Shown in pieces: positions 8,240-16,303 of a stretch of 64,000 nt of DNA. The notes beneath the pieces were generated by a model. That model was not told the DNA's origin, searched no databases, and was given only the letters and a program-made list of their open reading frames with translations. The position numbers and the translations under genes are program-made. Position 1 is the first letter of the stretch. The number at the start of each line of letters is the position of its first letter. Origin of the DNA: Marinoscillum sp964351625 (lineage in GTDB: Bacteria > Bacteroidota > Bacteroidia > Cytophagales > Cyclobacteriaceae); contig CAYGOV010000007.1 in assembly GCA_964351625.1 (NCBI GenBank), positions 118,763-182,762 on the forward strand, in the 5' to 3' direction.

Positions 8240-9334
8240 ATGAAAAAAGCAATCACACTAATACTCGGGATCATAGTGGCCATAGGTCAGTTGATGGCCC
8301 ACACGGATGGTGACACGGTAGTAATCGAGCTTAATAATAAGAGCAAAGTGGTGGTCTACACTGAAGATCGTGAGGCATTGAGAGACCTTCAACGATACGA
8401 CATCAATGAAATGATCAAGGATCTAAATACGGCCCTTAGGTCTAGTAAAGTTGAAAAAATAGAGCTGCAAGATGCCAATGGCCAAAAATATCTCAAAGAC
8501 ACGACGCTCATTTTTGGGGACAACAGCGCCAAGACAAAAATCAAAGTGGGCAATATGGAATTGCTCGTAGATGCTGACGATTGGGACGACTTGGAGGATG
8601 AATTTGATGATGAAGATCTACCTATTCGGAGATTTCAATATGAAGAAGAGTCTGTTGATCGGACTAACCATTATTTCAATGTAGATATCGGACTTAATAA
8701 CTGGATGCAAGGTTCTACATTCCCAGACGAAACCAATAATGCTTATGCTGTAAAACCTTGGGGTAGCTGGTATATCGGCTTGAATAGTGTAAATAAAACC
8801 TGGATTACCGGCCCATTATTTATGGAGTGGGGAATGGGCGTAAGCTGGTACAATTGGAAAATGCAAGAAGCAAACACCCTCATAGAAAAAGGTGTGGATA
8901 GAATAGAATTCAATCCAACTCCAGCCACCTACAATGGCTCCATGAGTAAACTTTCGGTACCGTATATTAATGTTTCAATGATTCCGATGCTTGACTTTGC
9001 CCAGGGCAAAAGAAAAGTGAAGAATCTAGAACGTGGAAGTGTGAGCTTCAGAACATACAAAAAACAAGGCTTGCGTTTTGGTGTCGGTCCCTATGCTGGC
9101 TATAGAGTTGGAGGAAGAACAGTTTTGAAATATACAGAAGATGGTGACAAAGAGAAAGACAAAAACTCTGGAAACTACTTCTTGACCAACTTCCGCTATG
9201 GATTGAGAGCACAAATAGGTTTCAAAGGATTGGATCTGTTTGCTTCTTATGACCTAAACAATGTATTCGCAACAGATAGAGGTCCGGCAGGGTCAAACGG
9301 ACTCAATGCAGTCACATTTGGAATCATCCTTTAA
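8240..9334 (+). CDS. Secreted outer-membrane beta-barrel family protein
   Basis: The start chosen is ATG 8240, which gives 364 residues with a clean signal peptide (MKKAITLILGIIVAIGQLMA); the frame is open further upstream to 8183 inside the previous gene. Residues ~20-130 are a mixed region with an acidic Asp/Glu stretch (DDWDDLEDEFDDEDL). Residues ~135-364 show alternating amphipathic strands with aromatic ends (SWYIGLNSVNKTW, GMGVSWYNW, FRYGLRAQIGFKGLDLF), as in outer-membrane beta-barrel domains. It is the third gene of the sigma/anti-sigma transcription unit and is likely its target or a co-regulated envelope protein. No ligand can be assigned. A strong terminator follows. Confidence 0.7.
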   Translation: MKKAITLILGIIVAIGQLMAHTDGDTVVIELNNKSKVVVYTEDREALRDLQRYDINEMIKDLNTALRSSKVEKIELQDANGQKYLKDTTLIFGDNSAKTKIKVGNMELLVDADDWDDLEDEFDDEDLPIRRFQYEEESVDRTNHYFNVDIGLNNWMQGSTFPDETNNAYAVKPWGSWYIGLNSVNKTWITGPLFMEWGMGVSWYNWKMQEANTLIEKGVDRIEFNPTPATYNGSMSKLSVPYINVSMIPMLDFAQGKRKVKNLERGSVSFRTYKKQGLRFGVGPYAGYRVGGRTVLKYTEDGDKEKDKNSGNYFLTNFRYGLRAQIGFKGLDLFASYDLNNVFATDRGPAGSNGLNAVTFGIIL

Positions 9335-9456
9335 GGAATATTTTTCTCACAAAATATGTAACTACGGACTTATCAAATCGTCTGCCTTCTAAAGAAACCA
9401 GATTGATGAAATATTAAAAAAAGTTCTGAGATTGTCTAGTCCACACTCAGTACGGT

Positions 9457-9490
9457 AAGGGATGTTGCCATCAGGCAATATCCCTTTTCT
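9457..9490 (+). terminator. Rho-independent terminator of the ECF sigma operon
   Basis: AAGGGATGTTGCC (9457-9469) pairs with GGCAATATCCCTT (9474-9486), 12 of 13 positions, with a 4-base loop, followed by TTTTCTTTTT. It lies 122 bases after the beta-barrel gene. Confidence 0.85.
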
Positions 9491-9492
9491 TT

Positions 9493-9987
9493 TTAGAATT
9501 CCCCCCTTTTGAGGCGTGCTTCTTCTTCACCGGATATTTTCAACTCACGAATTACCAAGTCATAGGTGGGTCTAAATAGTGAAAAGGTAAAAATAAGCGC
9601 TAAATAAAGTGCGGTGTACCACTGATCTTTAGATACATAGAGTCCCAACAGAGCGAGCACTCCACCAAATTCCAAAATACCATATTGAATTAGCTTCAAA
9701 CGCAGGTAGTGACTCAACTTTAATGTAAGGTCTGGAATAGTTACAACAGTATCAATGACCTTTTTGAAATAGACTTTAGAATAAAACCCAGCACCAACCA
9801 CCAATAGTGTTAATACTATTTTGAGGGGCATCTCTACCTCCTCACCGATCATCGGAGCATCAGCAAACTCCTTTTGAGTCTCTAAAAAAATATAGGCAAA
9901 AGGAATTAGTGATGTCGCTACTATACCATGGAAAATGGTATTGAACCTGTGATAAAATTTCTCCCACTTATTGTATCCCTTTTCCAT
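9493..9987 (-). CDS. Uncharacterised four-helix membrane protein
   Basis: A 164-residue protein I do not recognise. Four hydrophobic segments are visible, at about residues 17-33, 53-70, 100-120 and 123-140, arranged as two hairpins, with charged ends (N-terminal MEKGYNKWEKFYHRFN and C-terminal EEEARLKRGEF). No catalytic motif is visible. It is transcribed toward the sigma-operon terminator and divergently from the SPFH operon, so it is a single-gene unit. Codon use looks like its neighbours. Real coding capacity is supported by the clear membrane topology and full-length open frame; function unknown. Confidence 0.7.
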   Translation of the reverse strand: MEKGYNKWEKFYHRFNTIFHGIVATSLIPFAYIFLETQKEFADAPMIGEEVEMPLKIVLTLLVVGAGFYSKVYFKKVIDTVVTIPDLTLKLSHYLRLKLIQYGILEFGGVLALLGLYVSKDQWYTALYLALIFTFSLFRPTYDLVIRELKISGEEEARLKRGEF

Positions 9988-10061
9988 CTTCTTCCAAAGT
10001 TAGCAGGACTGCTTTAAATCCAATCTTCGTAACCTTTTTAATAACCGTTCGTAATTTAATT

Positions 10062-10080
10062 TGATATCATATTAATATCA
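10062..10080. promoter_or_regulatory. Palindrome upstream of the SPFH operon (possible operator)
   Basis: TGATAT (10062-10067) and ATATCA (10075-10080) form an inverted repeat with a 7-base spacer; the arms are TGATATCA and TTAATATCA if extended with one mismatch. It sits 33 bases before the first ATG of an operon whose last gene encodes a ribbon-helix-helix DNA-binding protein, a family that binds short palindromes. Confidence 0.4.
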
Positions 10081-10113
10081 CTTTAAATTAGTCATTCATC
10101 TAAATCAACTACC

Positions 10114-10971
10114 ATGACTTCAAACGAGAAATTACATGTGCCTTCTTCTGGCTATTTTGCTTTGGTCATCTGCATCCTCCTATTGATTCTTCCTGTTTTT
10201 GCATTGATAATGCTCCGGATTCCGATATTCGTATTGGCTTTGATTGCAGGAATCTTCATGTTACCTGGGTTTTTCTTTGTGAATCCTAATGGATCGCGAG
10301 TACTTGTACTTTTTGGAAAATACATTGGTACAGTGAAGAAAAATGGCTTTTATTGGACCAATCCTTTTTATACAAAAAAGGTCATTTCGCTTCGTGCACG
10401 GAATTTTGATAGCGAGCGCGTGAAGGTGAATGACAAAGTAGGTAACCCTATTCTTATTTCTGTAATCCTTGTATGGAAAGTGCGTGATACATATGCCGCC
10501 GCGTTTGAGGTGGATGATTACGAAAACTTTGTTCGCGTGCAAACAGACTCTGCGGTACGCAAACTCGCCGGGAGCTATCCATATGATAATTTTGACGATG
10601 ATCAAGCTGAGATTACCCTTCGGTCTGGTCTAGATGAGGTAAACGATCGTTTAGAACATGAAATAGAAGAACGATTGGCAATAGCCGGCATAGAGATAAA
10701 AGAAGCTCGCATTGGCTATTTGGCATATGCAGAAGAGATCGCAGGTGCAATGCTGCGAAGACAGCAAGCTACCGCCATAGTAGCGGCCAGACATAAAATC
10801 GTGGAGGGTGCAGTGAGTATGGTAGAGTTGGCTCTGGATCAAATTTCTAAGAAGAAATTAATCGATTTGGATGATGATAGAAAAGCTGCAATGGTTAGCA
10901 ATCTCATGGTAGTCTTGTGTGCTGATAAGGATGTGGCTCCTATTGTGAATTCTGGAACCTTACACCACTAA
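10114..10971 (+). CDS. SPFH/band-7 domain protein
   Basis: A 285-residue membrane protein of the stomatin/prohibitin/flotillin/HflK superfamily. Two adjacent hydrophobic segments at ~15-35 and ~38-58 anchor it. The SPFH domain follows: VLVLFGKYIGTVKKNGFYWT, then the conserved core around PILISVILVWKVRDT and the long helix AGAMLRRQQATAIVAARHKI at ~205-230. The family assembles membrane rings or microdomains and often scaffolds proteases. It is the first gene of a three-gene operon, 3 bp upstream of a membrane protein and then an RHH regulator; I know this association of SPFH protein with an Arc-like small protein from other genomes, but its function is not established. Confidence 0.9.
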   Translation: MTSNEKLHVPSSGYFALVICILLLILPVFALIMLRIPIFVLALIAGIFMLPGFFFVNPNGSRVLVLFGKYIGTVKKNGFYWTNPFYTKKVISLRARNFDSERVKVNDKVGNPILISVILVWKVRDTYAAAFEVDDYENFVRVQTDSAVRKLAGSYPYDNFDDDQAEITLRSGLDEVNDRLEHEIEERLAIAGIEIKEARIGYLAYAEEIAGAMLRRQQATAIVAARHKIVEGAVSMVELALDQISKKKLIDLDDDRKAAMVSNLMVVLCADKDVAPIVNSGTLHH

Positions 10972-10974
10972 ACG

Positions 10975-11520
10975 ATGAAAGGAAAGATCATTTTTGAAGA
11001 AACTCAGAGATTCCGATATACTTGGTCCTATTGGCTCATAGTATTTTCCACGGTCCCATTATGTATTGGGGCCTTTTTTGGATTTTTCCAGCAACTTGTA
11101 TTGAATGTTCCTTTCGGTGATAAACCGATGAACGACACGGGATTATTAATAGTTGGGATATTATTATTACTATTCACTGTTGGATTAATTTGGCTTTTCC
11201 ATGTCATGACGCTGCGTGTCTCCATTGATCACTCGAGTATTTATTACTCATTTTTTCCATTCATAATTAAGGAAAAGGCTATTCGCGCAGATGATGTCAC
11301 CGAGATTGAGGTGAAAAAGTATGACCCAATTTGGGACTATGGAGGCTGGGGCTATCGCTGGCGACCAGGTGCCGGACGGGCACTGAACGTGAAAGGCAAT
11401 CGGGGGTTGTGGATGTTAAAATCTGACGGTAAAAAATTACTCATCGGTACACAGCAACCAGAAAAACTCAAAATTGCGTTGGATCAGCTAAAGGAAAATT
11501 GGAGGGGAAAACATGGCTAA
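10975..11520 (+). CDS. Two-span membrane protein with PH-like C-terminus, SPFH operon
   Basis: A 181-residue protein with two transmembrane segments (~18-40 and ~56-80) followed by a ~95-residue soluble domain. The soluble part (LRVSIDHSSIYYSFFPFIIK, then ADDVTEIEVKKYDP, GTQQPEKLKIALDQL) has the strand pattern of bacterial membrane-associated PH-like domains. A Trp/Gly-rich loop IWDYGGWGYRWRPGAG is unusual and may contact the membrane. It starts 3 bp after the SPFH gene and overlaps the RHH gene by 8 bp, so the three are expressed together. The role is probably at the membrane beside the SPFH ring. No enzymatic residues are recognised. Confidence 0.75.
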   Translation: MKGKIIFEETQRFRYTWSYWLIVFSTVPLCIGAFFGFFQQLVLNVPFGDKPMNDTGLLIVGILLLLFTVGLIWLFHVMTLRVSIDHSSIYYSFFPFIIKEKAIRADDVTEIEVKKYDPIWDYGGWGYRWRPGAGRALNVKGNRGLWMLKSDGKKLLIGTQQPEKLKIALDQLKENWRGKHG

Positions 11521-11665
11521 GAAAAAACCATTTGTTTTGAGAATTGATGAGGATACGTTGAAGATTATTGAAAAATGGGCTGCCGATGAATTTCGAAGCA
11601 CCAATGGTCAACTGGAATGGATGATTAATAAAGCCTTGAAAGAATCTGGCAGATTAAAAAAATAG
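11513..11665 (+). CDS. Arc-like ribbon-helix-helix small protein
   Basis: A 50-residue protein read directly from the sequence: it starts MAKKKPFVLRIDEDT, continues IIEKWAADEFRST and ends ALKESGRLKK. The pattern beta-strand (PFVLRID), helix (EDTLKIIEKWAADE), turn (STNG) and helix (QLEWMINKALKESG) is that of Arc/MetJ ribbon-helix-helix proteins, with the strand contacting DNA as a dimer. The start ATG lies 8 bp inside the preceding gene. A small DNA-binding protein closing an SPFH operon suggests autoregulation, possibly at the palindrome at 10062-10080. A hairpin follows the stop. Confidence 0.8.
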   Translation: MAKKKPFVLRIDEDTLKIIEKWAADEFRSTNGQLEWMINKALKESGRLKK

Positions 11666-11688
11666 GCGGCCAAAGCCCCCCTATTTTT
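11665..11688 (+). terminator. Putative terminator of the SPFH operon
   Basis: GGCGGC (11665-11670), CAAA loop, GCCCCC (11675-11680) with one internal mismatch, then a T-rich tract. Short stem, so only moderately convincing. Confidence 0.4.
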
Positions 11689-11718
11689 ATTTCACAATTT
11701 TCTGTTTTACCAAAGCTG

Positions 11719-12825
11719 TTAACCCACCTCAACTCTAATCTTATCAGATATTGGCTTTCCTACGCAGAGAAGTACATATCCATTTGCTACTTCATCAGCA
11801 GAAAGTCCCTCTGCATCTTCTTGGTCTATTTCACCTTCTATGCATTTTGCCCTACAAGCCGTGCACAATCCACTTTGACAGCTATACGGCATGTCTATGT
11901 TTTCATCCAAAGCTGAGTCTAGGATAGATTTTTTCTTCGCAACCTCTACCACATACTCTTCCCCTTCCAAAAGTATAGTCACTTCACTTGAGGTAGATGA
12001 TGAAGCTTTTTTACTGTCAGTGAGCTCTAAAGGTGAAGTCTTTCCTGCTTCGAAACTCTCCATTCTGATCTGCTCTTGGGTAATTCCTGCTTGCGCCAAC
12101 CCTGTAGAAATTACCTCCATCATTGGAGCAGGACCACAAATGAAATACTCAGTTTTATCCTTTTCGCCTAAATCATCGGTAATTCCTGCAATCATTGCTG
12201 GTGTAGGTCTTCCAGTATGTGCAGCTACCTTATTTGGATCTTCTTCAAGGATATGAATATTTTTTACCCGTCCAGGGAATCTGCTATCCAATTCAGCAAG
12301 CTGCTTTTTGAAAATAATATATTCTTCAGATCTGTTTCCATAGACCAATGCCACTTTACTATTAGGTTCTTTGATAAGCACTGAGCGCATCAAAGCATAA
12401 AGTGGCGTAATACCACTTCCTCCACCTAAAAACACAACCTGACGAGATGCCTCAGCATTGTATTCAGTCACGAACATTCCCATAGGCTCCATGATCTCTA
12501 TCTCATCGCCAGCCTTGAAAGTATCGTTGATATGGTTAGACATAGGGCCACCTGGCACTCGCTTTACGGTCACGGCAGGATATTCATCTTCGAAAGGTGT
12601 CGTGCAAAGCGAGTATGCTCTTCTGATCTTTTTTCCATCCACTTCCTTGATGATGGTAATGAACTGACCCGGTTGATAATTGAAATCCGATTCGGGTTTT
12701 TCAAAAACGACGTTCACGGACTCCTTAGCCACTTGGATCACTTCTCGAACGATCATTGATTTATATCGACTGTCTTTTACTACTACCTTGTCTTTACTTT
12801 TCTTCTTGAAAAATCCGAACGCCAT
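11719..12825 (-). CDS. Ferredoxin-NADP reductase-like flavoprotein with C-terminal [2Fe-2S] domain (PaaE-like)
   Basis: A 368-residue electron-transfer protein. An FAD-binding domain has RAYSL at 69-73; an NAD(P)-binding domain has GGGSGITP at 134-141 and CGPAPMM at 230-236. After a Ser/Lys-rich linker (~265-282) comes a plant-type [2Fe-2S] domain with ligands Cys316, Cys321, Cys324 and Cys354 (C-x4-C-x2-C-x29-C). This order matches PaaE and related oxygenase reductases. It passes electrons from NAD(P)H through FAD and the cluster to a partner oxygenase. No paa or other oxygenase genes are nearby, so the partner is unknown and I give no symbol. The gene is divergent from purB, with a good promoter upstream. 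Confidence 0.9.
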   Translation of the reverse strand: MAFGFFKKKSKDKVVVKDSRYKSMIVREVIQVAKESVNVVFEKPESDFNYQPGQFITIIKEVDGKKIRRAYSLCTTPFEDEYPAVTVKRVPGGPMSNHINDTFKAGDEIEIMEPMGMFVTEYNAEASRQVVFLGGGSGITPLYALMRSVLIKEPNSKVALVYGNRSEEYIIFKKQLAELDSRFPGRVKNIHILEEDPNKVAAHTGRPTPAMIAGITDDLGEKDKTEYFICGPAPMMEVISTGLAQAGITQEQIRMESFEAGKTSPLELTDSKKASSSTSSEVTILLEGEEYVVEVAKKKSILDSALDENIDMPYSCQSGLCTACRAKCIEGEIDQEDAEGLSADEVANGYVLLCVGKPISDKIRVEVG

Positions 12826-12851
12826 AATTCCTGCTTTTTTTTAACGTGGTG

Positions 12852-12882
12852 CAAATGTAAAACGCTATGTCTTGCTCCACAA
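12852..12882 (-). promoter_or_regulatory. Bacteroidota promoter of the ferredoxin-reductase gene
   Basis: On the minus strand TACATTTG (12852-12859) matches the -7 consensus TAnnTTTG and TTG (12880-12882) lies 20 bases upstream, the expected -33 spacing. The ATG is 26 bases further on. This is the best complete Bacteroidota promoter seen in the window. Confidence 0.6.
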
Positions 12883-12898
12883 GTTTAACTGAATGACC

Positions 12899-12906
12899 TA
12901 TTTTTG
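12899..12906 (+). promoter_or_regulatory. -7 promoter element of purB (TATTTTTG)
   Basis: TATTTTTG fits TAnnTTTG and ends 21 bases before the purB ATG. A TTG at 12872-12874 is 24 bases upstream, slightly too far for a standard -33 box. Confidence 0.4.
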
Positions 12907-12927
12907 CCCCCTCATAATCTAAAGACC

Positions 12928-14271
12928 ATGGAGCTCAACGAACTCACCGCTATTTCACCTATTGATGGACGCTATCGCAACAAAGTAGATGCGCTGGCTC
13001 CTTATTTTTCTGAGTTTGCACTCATTCAATATCGTGTGAAAGTTGAAGTGCTTTATTTCATTGCACTGTGTGAAATTCCATTATCTCAGTTAACAGATGT
13101 GGATCATGGAAAGTTTGGGGAATTGCGCTCCATTTATGAAAACTTTTCGGAAGCTGACGCGCTTAAAATCAAGGGAATTGAGAAAGTCACCAACCATGAC
13201 GTAAAGGCTGTTGAGTATTTCTTAAAAGAAAAATTTGATCTGCTTGGGCTGAGTGGTTTCAAAGAGTTCATTCATTTCGGACTTACTTCTCAGGATATCA
13301 ACAATACTTCGATTCCGCTTTCTACCAAAGATGCGCTCAATGAAGTGCTTCTTCCTCAGCTAAAAGCAATCGTTAACCTAATGGTGAAGTGTGCGAAAGA
13401 CTGGGCGGATATACCGATGCTCGCAAAGACGCACGGTCAGCCTGCCTCTCCTACCCGTCTGGGAAAAGAAATGGCTGTATTTGTAGTACGGCTTCAGGAG
13501 CAAATCGCGACGCTAGAAGCAACCCCTTTTGCAGCAAAATTCGGTGGAGCCACTGGGAATTTCAACGCCCACTACGTAGCTTTTCCTCAAAGCGATTGGC
13601 ATCAATTCGGTGACAAATTCGTCACACAATATTTGGGTTTGAAGCGCAGCTATCCTACCACGCAAATTGAGCATTACGATTATTTCGCGGCTCTTTTTGA
13701 TGTCCTCAAGCGTATCAATACCATTTTGTTGGATTTCAGCAAAGATGTTTGGCAGTATGTAGCGATGAATTATTTCAAGCAGAGAATCAATGCCAACGAA
13801 GTAGGCTCTTCTGCAATGCCCCATAAGGTAAATCCTATTGACTTTGAAAATGCTGAGGGGAACCTAGGTATTGCAAATGCACTTTTTGAGCACTTAAGCG
13901 CAAAGCTTCCCATCTCACGACTACAGCGCGATCTTACAGACTCCACAGTGTTAAGAAATATAGGAGTTCCTTTTGGTCATACCATGATTTCTTTGGCTTC
14001 TCTTATCAAAGGCATTGGCAAATTGGAAGTGAATGAGGAGGCTATCAGGAAAGACTTAGAAGACAACTGGGCAGTAGCCGCTGAAGCTATCCAGACAATA
14101 TTGAGAAGAGAAGCTTATCCAAATCCATACGAAGCGCTCAAAGCTTTGACTAGAACTGGTGAAAAAATCACCAAAGAAAGTCTCCACACTTTTATCGACG
14201 GACTTGATATTTCAATGGACATCAAAAAAGAGCTTATGGCGATAACTCCTTTTAATTTTACCGGGAGGTAG
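12928..14271 (+). CDS. purB: Adenylosuccinate lyase
   Basis: PurB catalyses two fumarate-releasing steps: SAICAR to AICAR in de novo purine synthesis and adenylosuccinate to AMP. With ATG 12928 (MELNELTAISPIDGRY) the protein has 447 residues, the size of the E. coli-type PurB; an upstream in-frame TTG at 12904 is unlikely. The N-terminal ISPIDGRY and the fumarase-superfamily signature SSAMPHKVNP at about 294-303, with the catalytic Ser loop, are intact, as is TSQDINNT (~115-122) and KTHGQPASPT (~163-172, containing the catalytic His). It is a tetrameric cytoplasmic enzyme. Divergent from the reductase gene; the YdeI-like gene follows 24 bases later. Confidence 0.97.
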   Translation: MELNELTAISPIDGRYRNKVDALAPYFSEFALIQYRVKVEVLYFIALCEIPLSQLTDVDHGKFGELRSIYENFSEADALKIKGIEKVTNHDVKAVEYFLKEKFDLLGLSGFKEFIHFGLTSQDINNTSIPLSTKDALNEVLLPQLKAIVNLMVKCAKDWADIPMLAKTHGQPASPTRLGKEMAVFVVRLQEQIATLEATPFAAKFGGATGNFNAHYVAFPQSDWHQFGDKFVTQYLGLKRSYPTTQIEHYDYFAALFDVLKRINTILLDFSKDVWQYVAMNYFKQRINANEVGSSAMPHKVNPIDFENAEGNLGIANALFEHLSAKLPISRLQRDLTDSTVLRNIGVPFGHTMISLASLIKGIGKLEVNEEAIRKDLEDNWAVAAEAIQTILRREAYPNPYEALKALTRTGEKITKESLHTFIDGLDISMDIKKELMAITPFNFTGR

Positions 14272-14295
14272 TCTAAAAATCAATTCCCCCAAACC

Positions 14296-14871
14296 ATGGA
14301 CAGTTTCGAACCAAGAAAAATTGAGGAATGGGAAAATTGGTTAAAAGAAAACCATAATCATCAAAAAAGCATTTGGTTAATCTTAGCCAAAAAAGACTCT
14401 GAATTGCCCTACATAGAGTTGTCAGAGATAATTGACACTGCACTTTGCTATGGATGGATAGATAGCCTACCCAACAAAGTAGATGAATTCCGATACAAAC
14501 TCCGAATGTCCCCAAGGAATCCAAAAAGCAACTGGTCTCGTGTTAATAAAGAGAAAATAGAAAGACTTATTGCCCAAAGCAAAATGGCGCCCGCAGGACT
14601 CGAAATGGTATCTTTAGCAAAAAAGTCCGGAACATGGACAGCACTAGAAATAGTGGAAGATCTGATCTTGCCTAATGAGATGTCACACCTTTTTGAAAGT
14701 AATCCTGTCGCAGCGACAAATTATGAAGCTTTTCCTCGATCGACTAAACGTGCAATTTTAGAATGGATATATAGTGCCAAAAAGCCGGAAACAATGACCG
14801 CTCGGATCAAGCAAACTGTCTATCTAGCATCCAAGAATATAAGAGCCAACCAATACAGCAAAAAAGCCTAA
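14296..14871 (+). CDS. YdeI/OmpD-associated family protein
   Basis: A 191-residue soluble protein. Motifs of the YdeI/OmpD-associated (bacteriocin-protection) family are visible: SIWLILAKKDS near residue 25, LCYGWIDSLPNKVDEFRY at ~52-70, MSPRNPKSNWSRVNKEKIERL at ~72-92, and a C-terminal helical segment with FPRSTKRAILEWIYSAKKPE, AR. Members of this family have been linked to peptide resistance and to oxidative or iron stress, but no activity is firmly assigned. It lies 24 bp downstream of purB and may be read from the same promoter. Confidence 0.82.
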   Translation: MDSFEPRKIEEWENWLKENHNHQKSIWLILAKKDSELPYIELSEIIDTALCYGWIDSLPNKVDEFRYKLRMSPRNPKSNWSRVNKEKIERLIAQSKMAPAGLEMVSLAKKSGTWTALEIVEDLILPNEMSHLFESNPVAATNYEAFPRSTKRAILEWIYSAKKPETMTARIKQTVYLASKNIRANQYSKKA

Positions 14872-15107
14872 GGTGCTTTTATAACCTGTCAGTGAATTCC
14901 CACCAAATGCCATTTTAGGTATTAGTTCATCTCATTTTAGAAAATTGAAGTGATAATTCCCTTTGAATTTTGGCTGCCACATCAGTATTTGTTATTTTCC
15001 TGAAGGAATTAATTTTTAAGGACATATTCCATTGGAGTCTCGAAACCAAACAAACAGGGCGCATCTGAAAAGCCACACGAGTAAGAACCACAAATCCACT
15101 TTTAAAA

Positions 15108-15446
15108 ATGGACGCACAGAAAGTAGACATGTTCATCATGAGTAATGGTAAATCATTTGAAAGCCACCATCTCATGCAAATCAGAGATCGCCTGGTTGCA
15201 CTCGACGACTCAAAATGGAGTATCCTGCAAATCATTCAATTCAAAGACCCTACTGTTATGCTTATTGTATCTCTTTTAGCAGGCAGCTTAGGTATTGACC
15301 GTTTCTTGATAGGTGATACTGGTCTTGGAATCGGAAAACTTCTTACTTGTGGTGGACTTGGAATATGGGCAATTATTGACTGGTTCTTAATCATGGGAGC
15401 AACTCGCGAAAAAAACTTGATAAAACTGCAACAAGTACTCATGTAA
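15108..15446 (+). CDS. TM2 domain-containing membrane protein
   Basis: A 112-residue protein. The C-terminal half (~47-105) is a TM2 domain: two membrane helices with LGIDRFLIGDTGLGIGKLLT between them and GGLGIWAIIDWFLI forming the second, including the DRF-x-G and K-x-x-T residues typical of the family. The N-terminal ~45 residues are soluble and helical (MDAQKVDMFIMSNGKSFESH, LMQIRDRLVAL). It is the first gene of a compact four-gene membrane operon (3 bp to the next). TM2 proteins have no established biochemical function in bacteria. Confidence 0.88.
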   Translation: MDAQKVDMFIMSNGKSFESHHLMQIRDRLVALDDSKWSILQIIQFKDPTVMLIVSLLAGSLGIDRFLIGDTGLGIGKLLTCGGLGIWAIIDWFLIMGATREKNLIKLQQVLM

Positions 15447-15449
15447 TCA

Positions 15450-15875
15450 ATGAATGCTAAAAAGCTTTACTTGGTCGCTGGGTTACTGCTTGTGCTAGGC
15501 TATGGATGGTTAGGTTATCTGTCTTTGGCAGAAGCCAATCATGCTCATGGCGTAAGTCAGTACACCCCAAATGTCTGCCTTATCAAACAGATCACAGGGT
15601 TTCCATGTCCTAGCTGTGGCACGAGCCGATCAGTATTGGCTCTTACAGATGGCAACTTTCAGCATGCTATAATGACTAATCCTTTAGGTTTTATTGTATT
15701 CGCCATCATGCTTATTTTGCCCTTGTGGATGCTATTTGACCTAGCAACTAAGCGAACTTCAATGCACATATGCTACCTAAAATCAGAAGAAGCGCTCAAG
15801 CAAAAAATGATCGCCATACCACTGATTTGTTTGGTACTTATTAATTGGATTTGGAATATCAATAAAGGACTATGA
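15450..15875 (+). CDS. DUF2752 family membrane protein
   Basis: A 141-residue membrane protein with hydrophobic segments at ~7-26, ~73-93 and ~118-137. The hallmark of DUF2752 is seen at 48-60: ITGFPCPSCGTSRS, with the CPxCG pair Cys53/Cys56 just before a membrane helix, followed by TNPLGFIVFA. A metal or thiol role has been guessed for the Cys pair but is not demonstrated. Its stop overlaps the DUF4870 start as ATGA, so the two are co-translated. Confidence 0.87.
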   Translation: MNAKKLYLVAGLLLVLGYGWLGYLSLAEANHAHGVSQYTPNVCLIKQITGFPCPSCGTSRSVLALTDGNFQHAIMTNPLGFIVFAIMLILPLWMLFDLATKRTSMHICYLKSEEALKQKMIAIPLICLVLINWIWNINKGL

Positions 15876-16303
15876 TTGCCATCAAAACATTTGATTACAC
15901 TCCAGGGGAGCACGAAACGGAGCGCGCGTCCAATAGCTATCTAATGTCACTCATAGCACTGATGGGTGGCCTCCCACTTCCTATCATCAACTTGATCGCC
16001 ACTTTGGCCTTTTATTTAGGAAATCGCTCATCTACTTATTTTGTGAGATGGCATTGCACTCAGGCCTTGATCTCACAGTTTTCATTGCTCTTGATCAATA
16101 GTGCAGGCTTTTGGTGGACAATCTCTATCATCTTTGATGAAGAGGTCGTTACCAATCAATACATCGCTTACATGGTCGTCCTTTTAGCTTTCAACCTTAC
16201 AGAATTTATTGCGACGATTTATACCGCAATCAATACGAGAAACGGCAAACATGTGGAGTGGTATTTTTATGGCACAGTCACTAACCTTATTTGCAAACCA
16301 TGA
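15872..16303 (+). CDS. DUF4870/Tic20-like membrane protein
   Basis: A 143-residue membrane protein with about four hydrophobic segments (from ~22, ~64, ~94 and the C-terminus). YFVRWHCTQALISQFSLLL resembles the conserved F(V/I)R-x-H-x-x-Q segment of DUF4870 and Tic20-like proteins, and AFNLTEFIATIYTAINTRNG fits the following helix. ATGA overlaps couple it to the DUF2752 gene upstream and the M48 peptidase downstream. No enzymatic function is known for the family. Confidence 0.78.
   Translation: MIAIKTFDYTPGEHETERASNSYLMSLIALMGGLPLPIINLIATLAFYLGNRSSTYFVRWHCTQALISQFSLLLINSAGFWWTISIIFDEEVVTNQYIAYMVVLLAFNLTEFIATIYTAINTRNGKHVEWYFYGTVTNLICKP

Noticed and set aside
14872..15107. Possible small gene or RNA in the 236-base gap before the TM2 gene
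   Set aside because: Short frames only, no tRNA or other structured RNA signature; treated as an intergenic promoter region.
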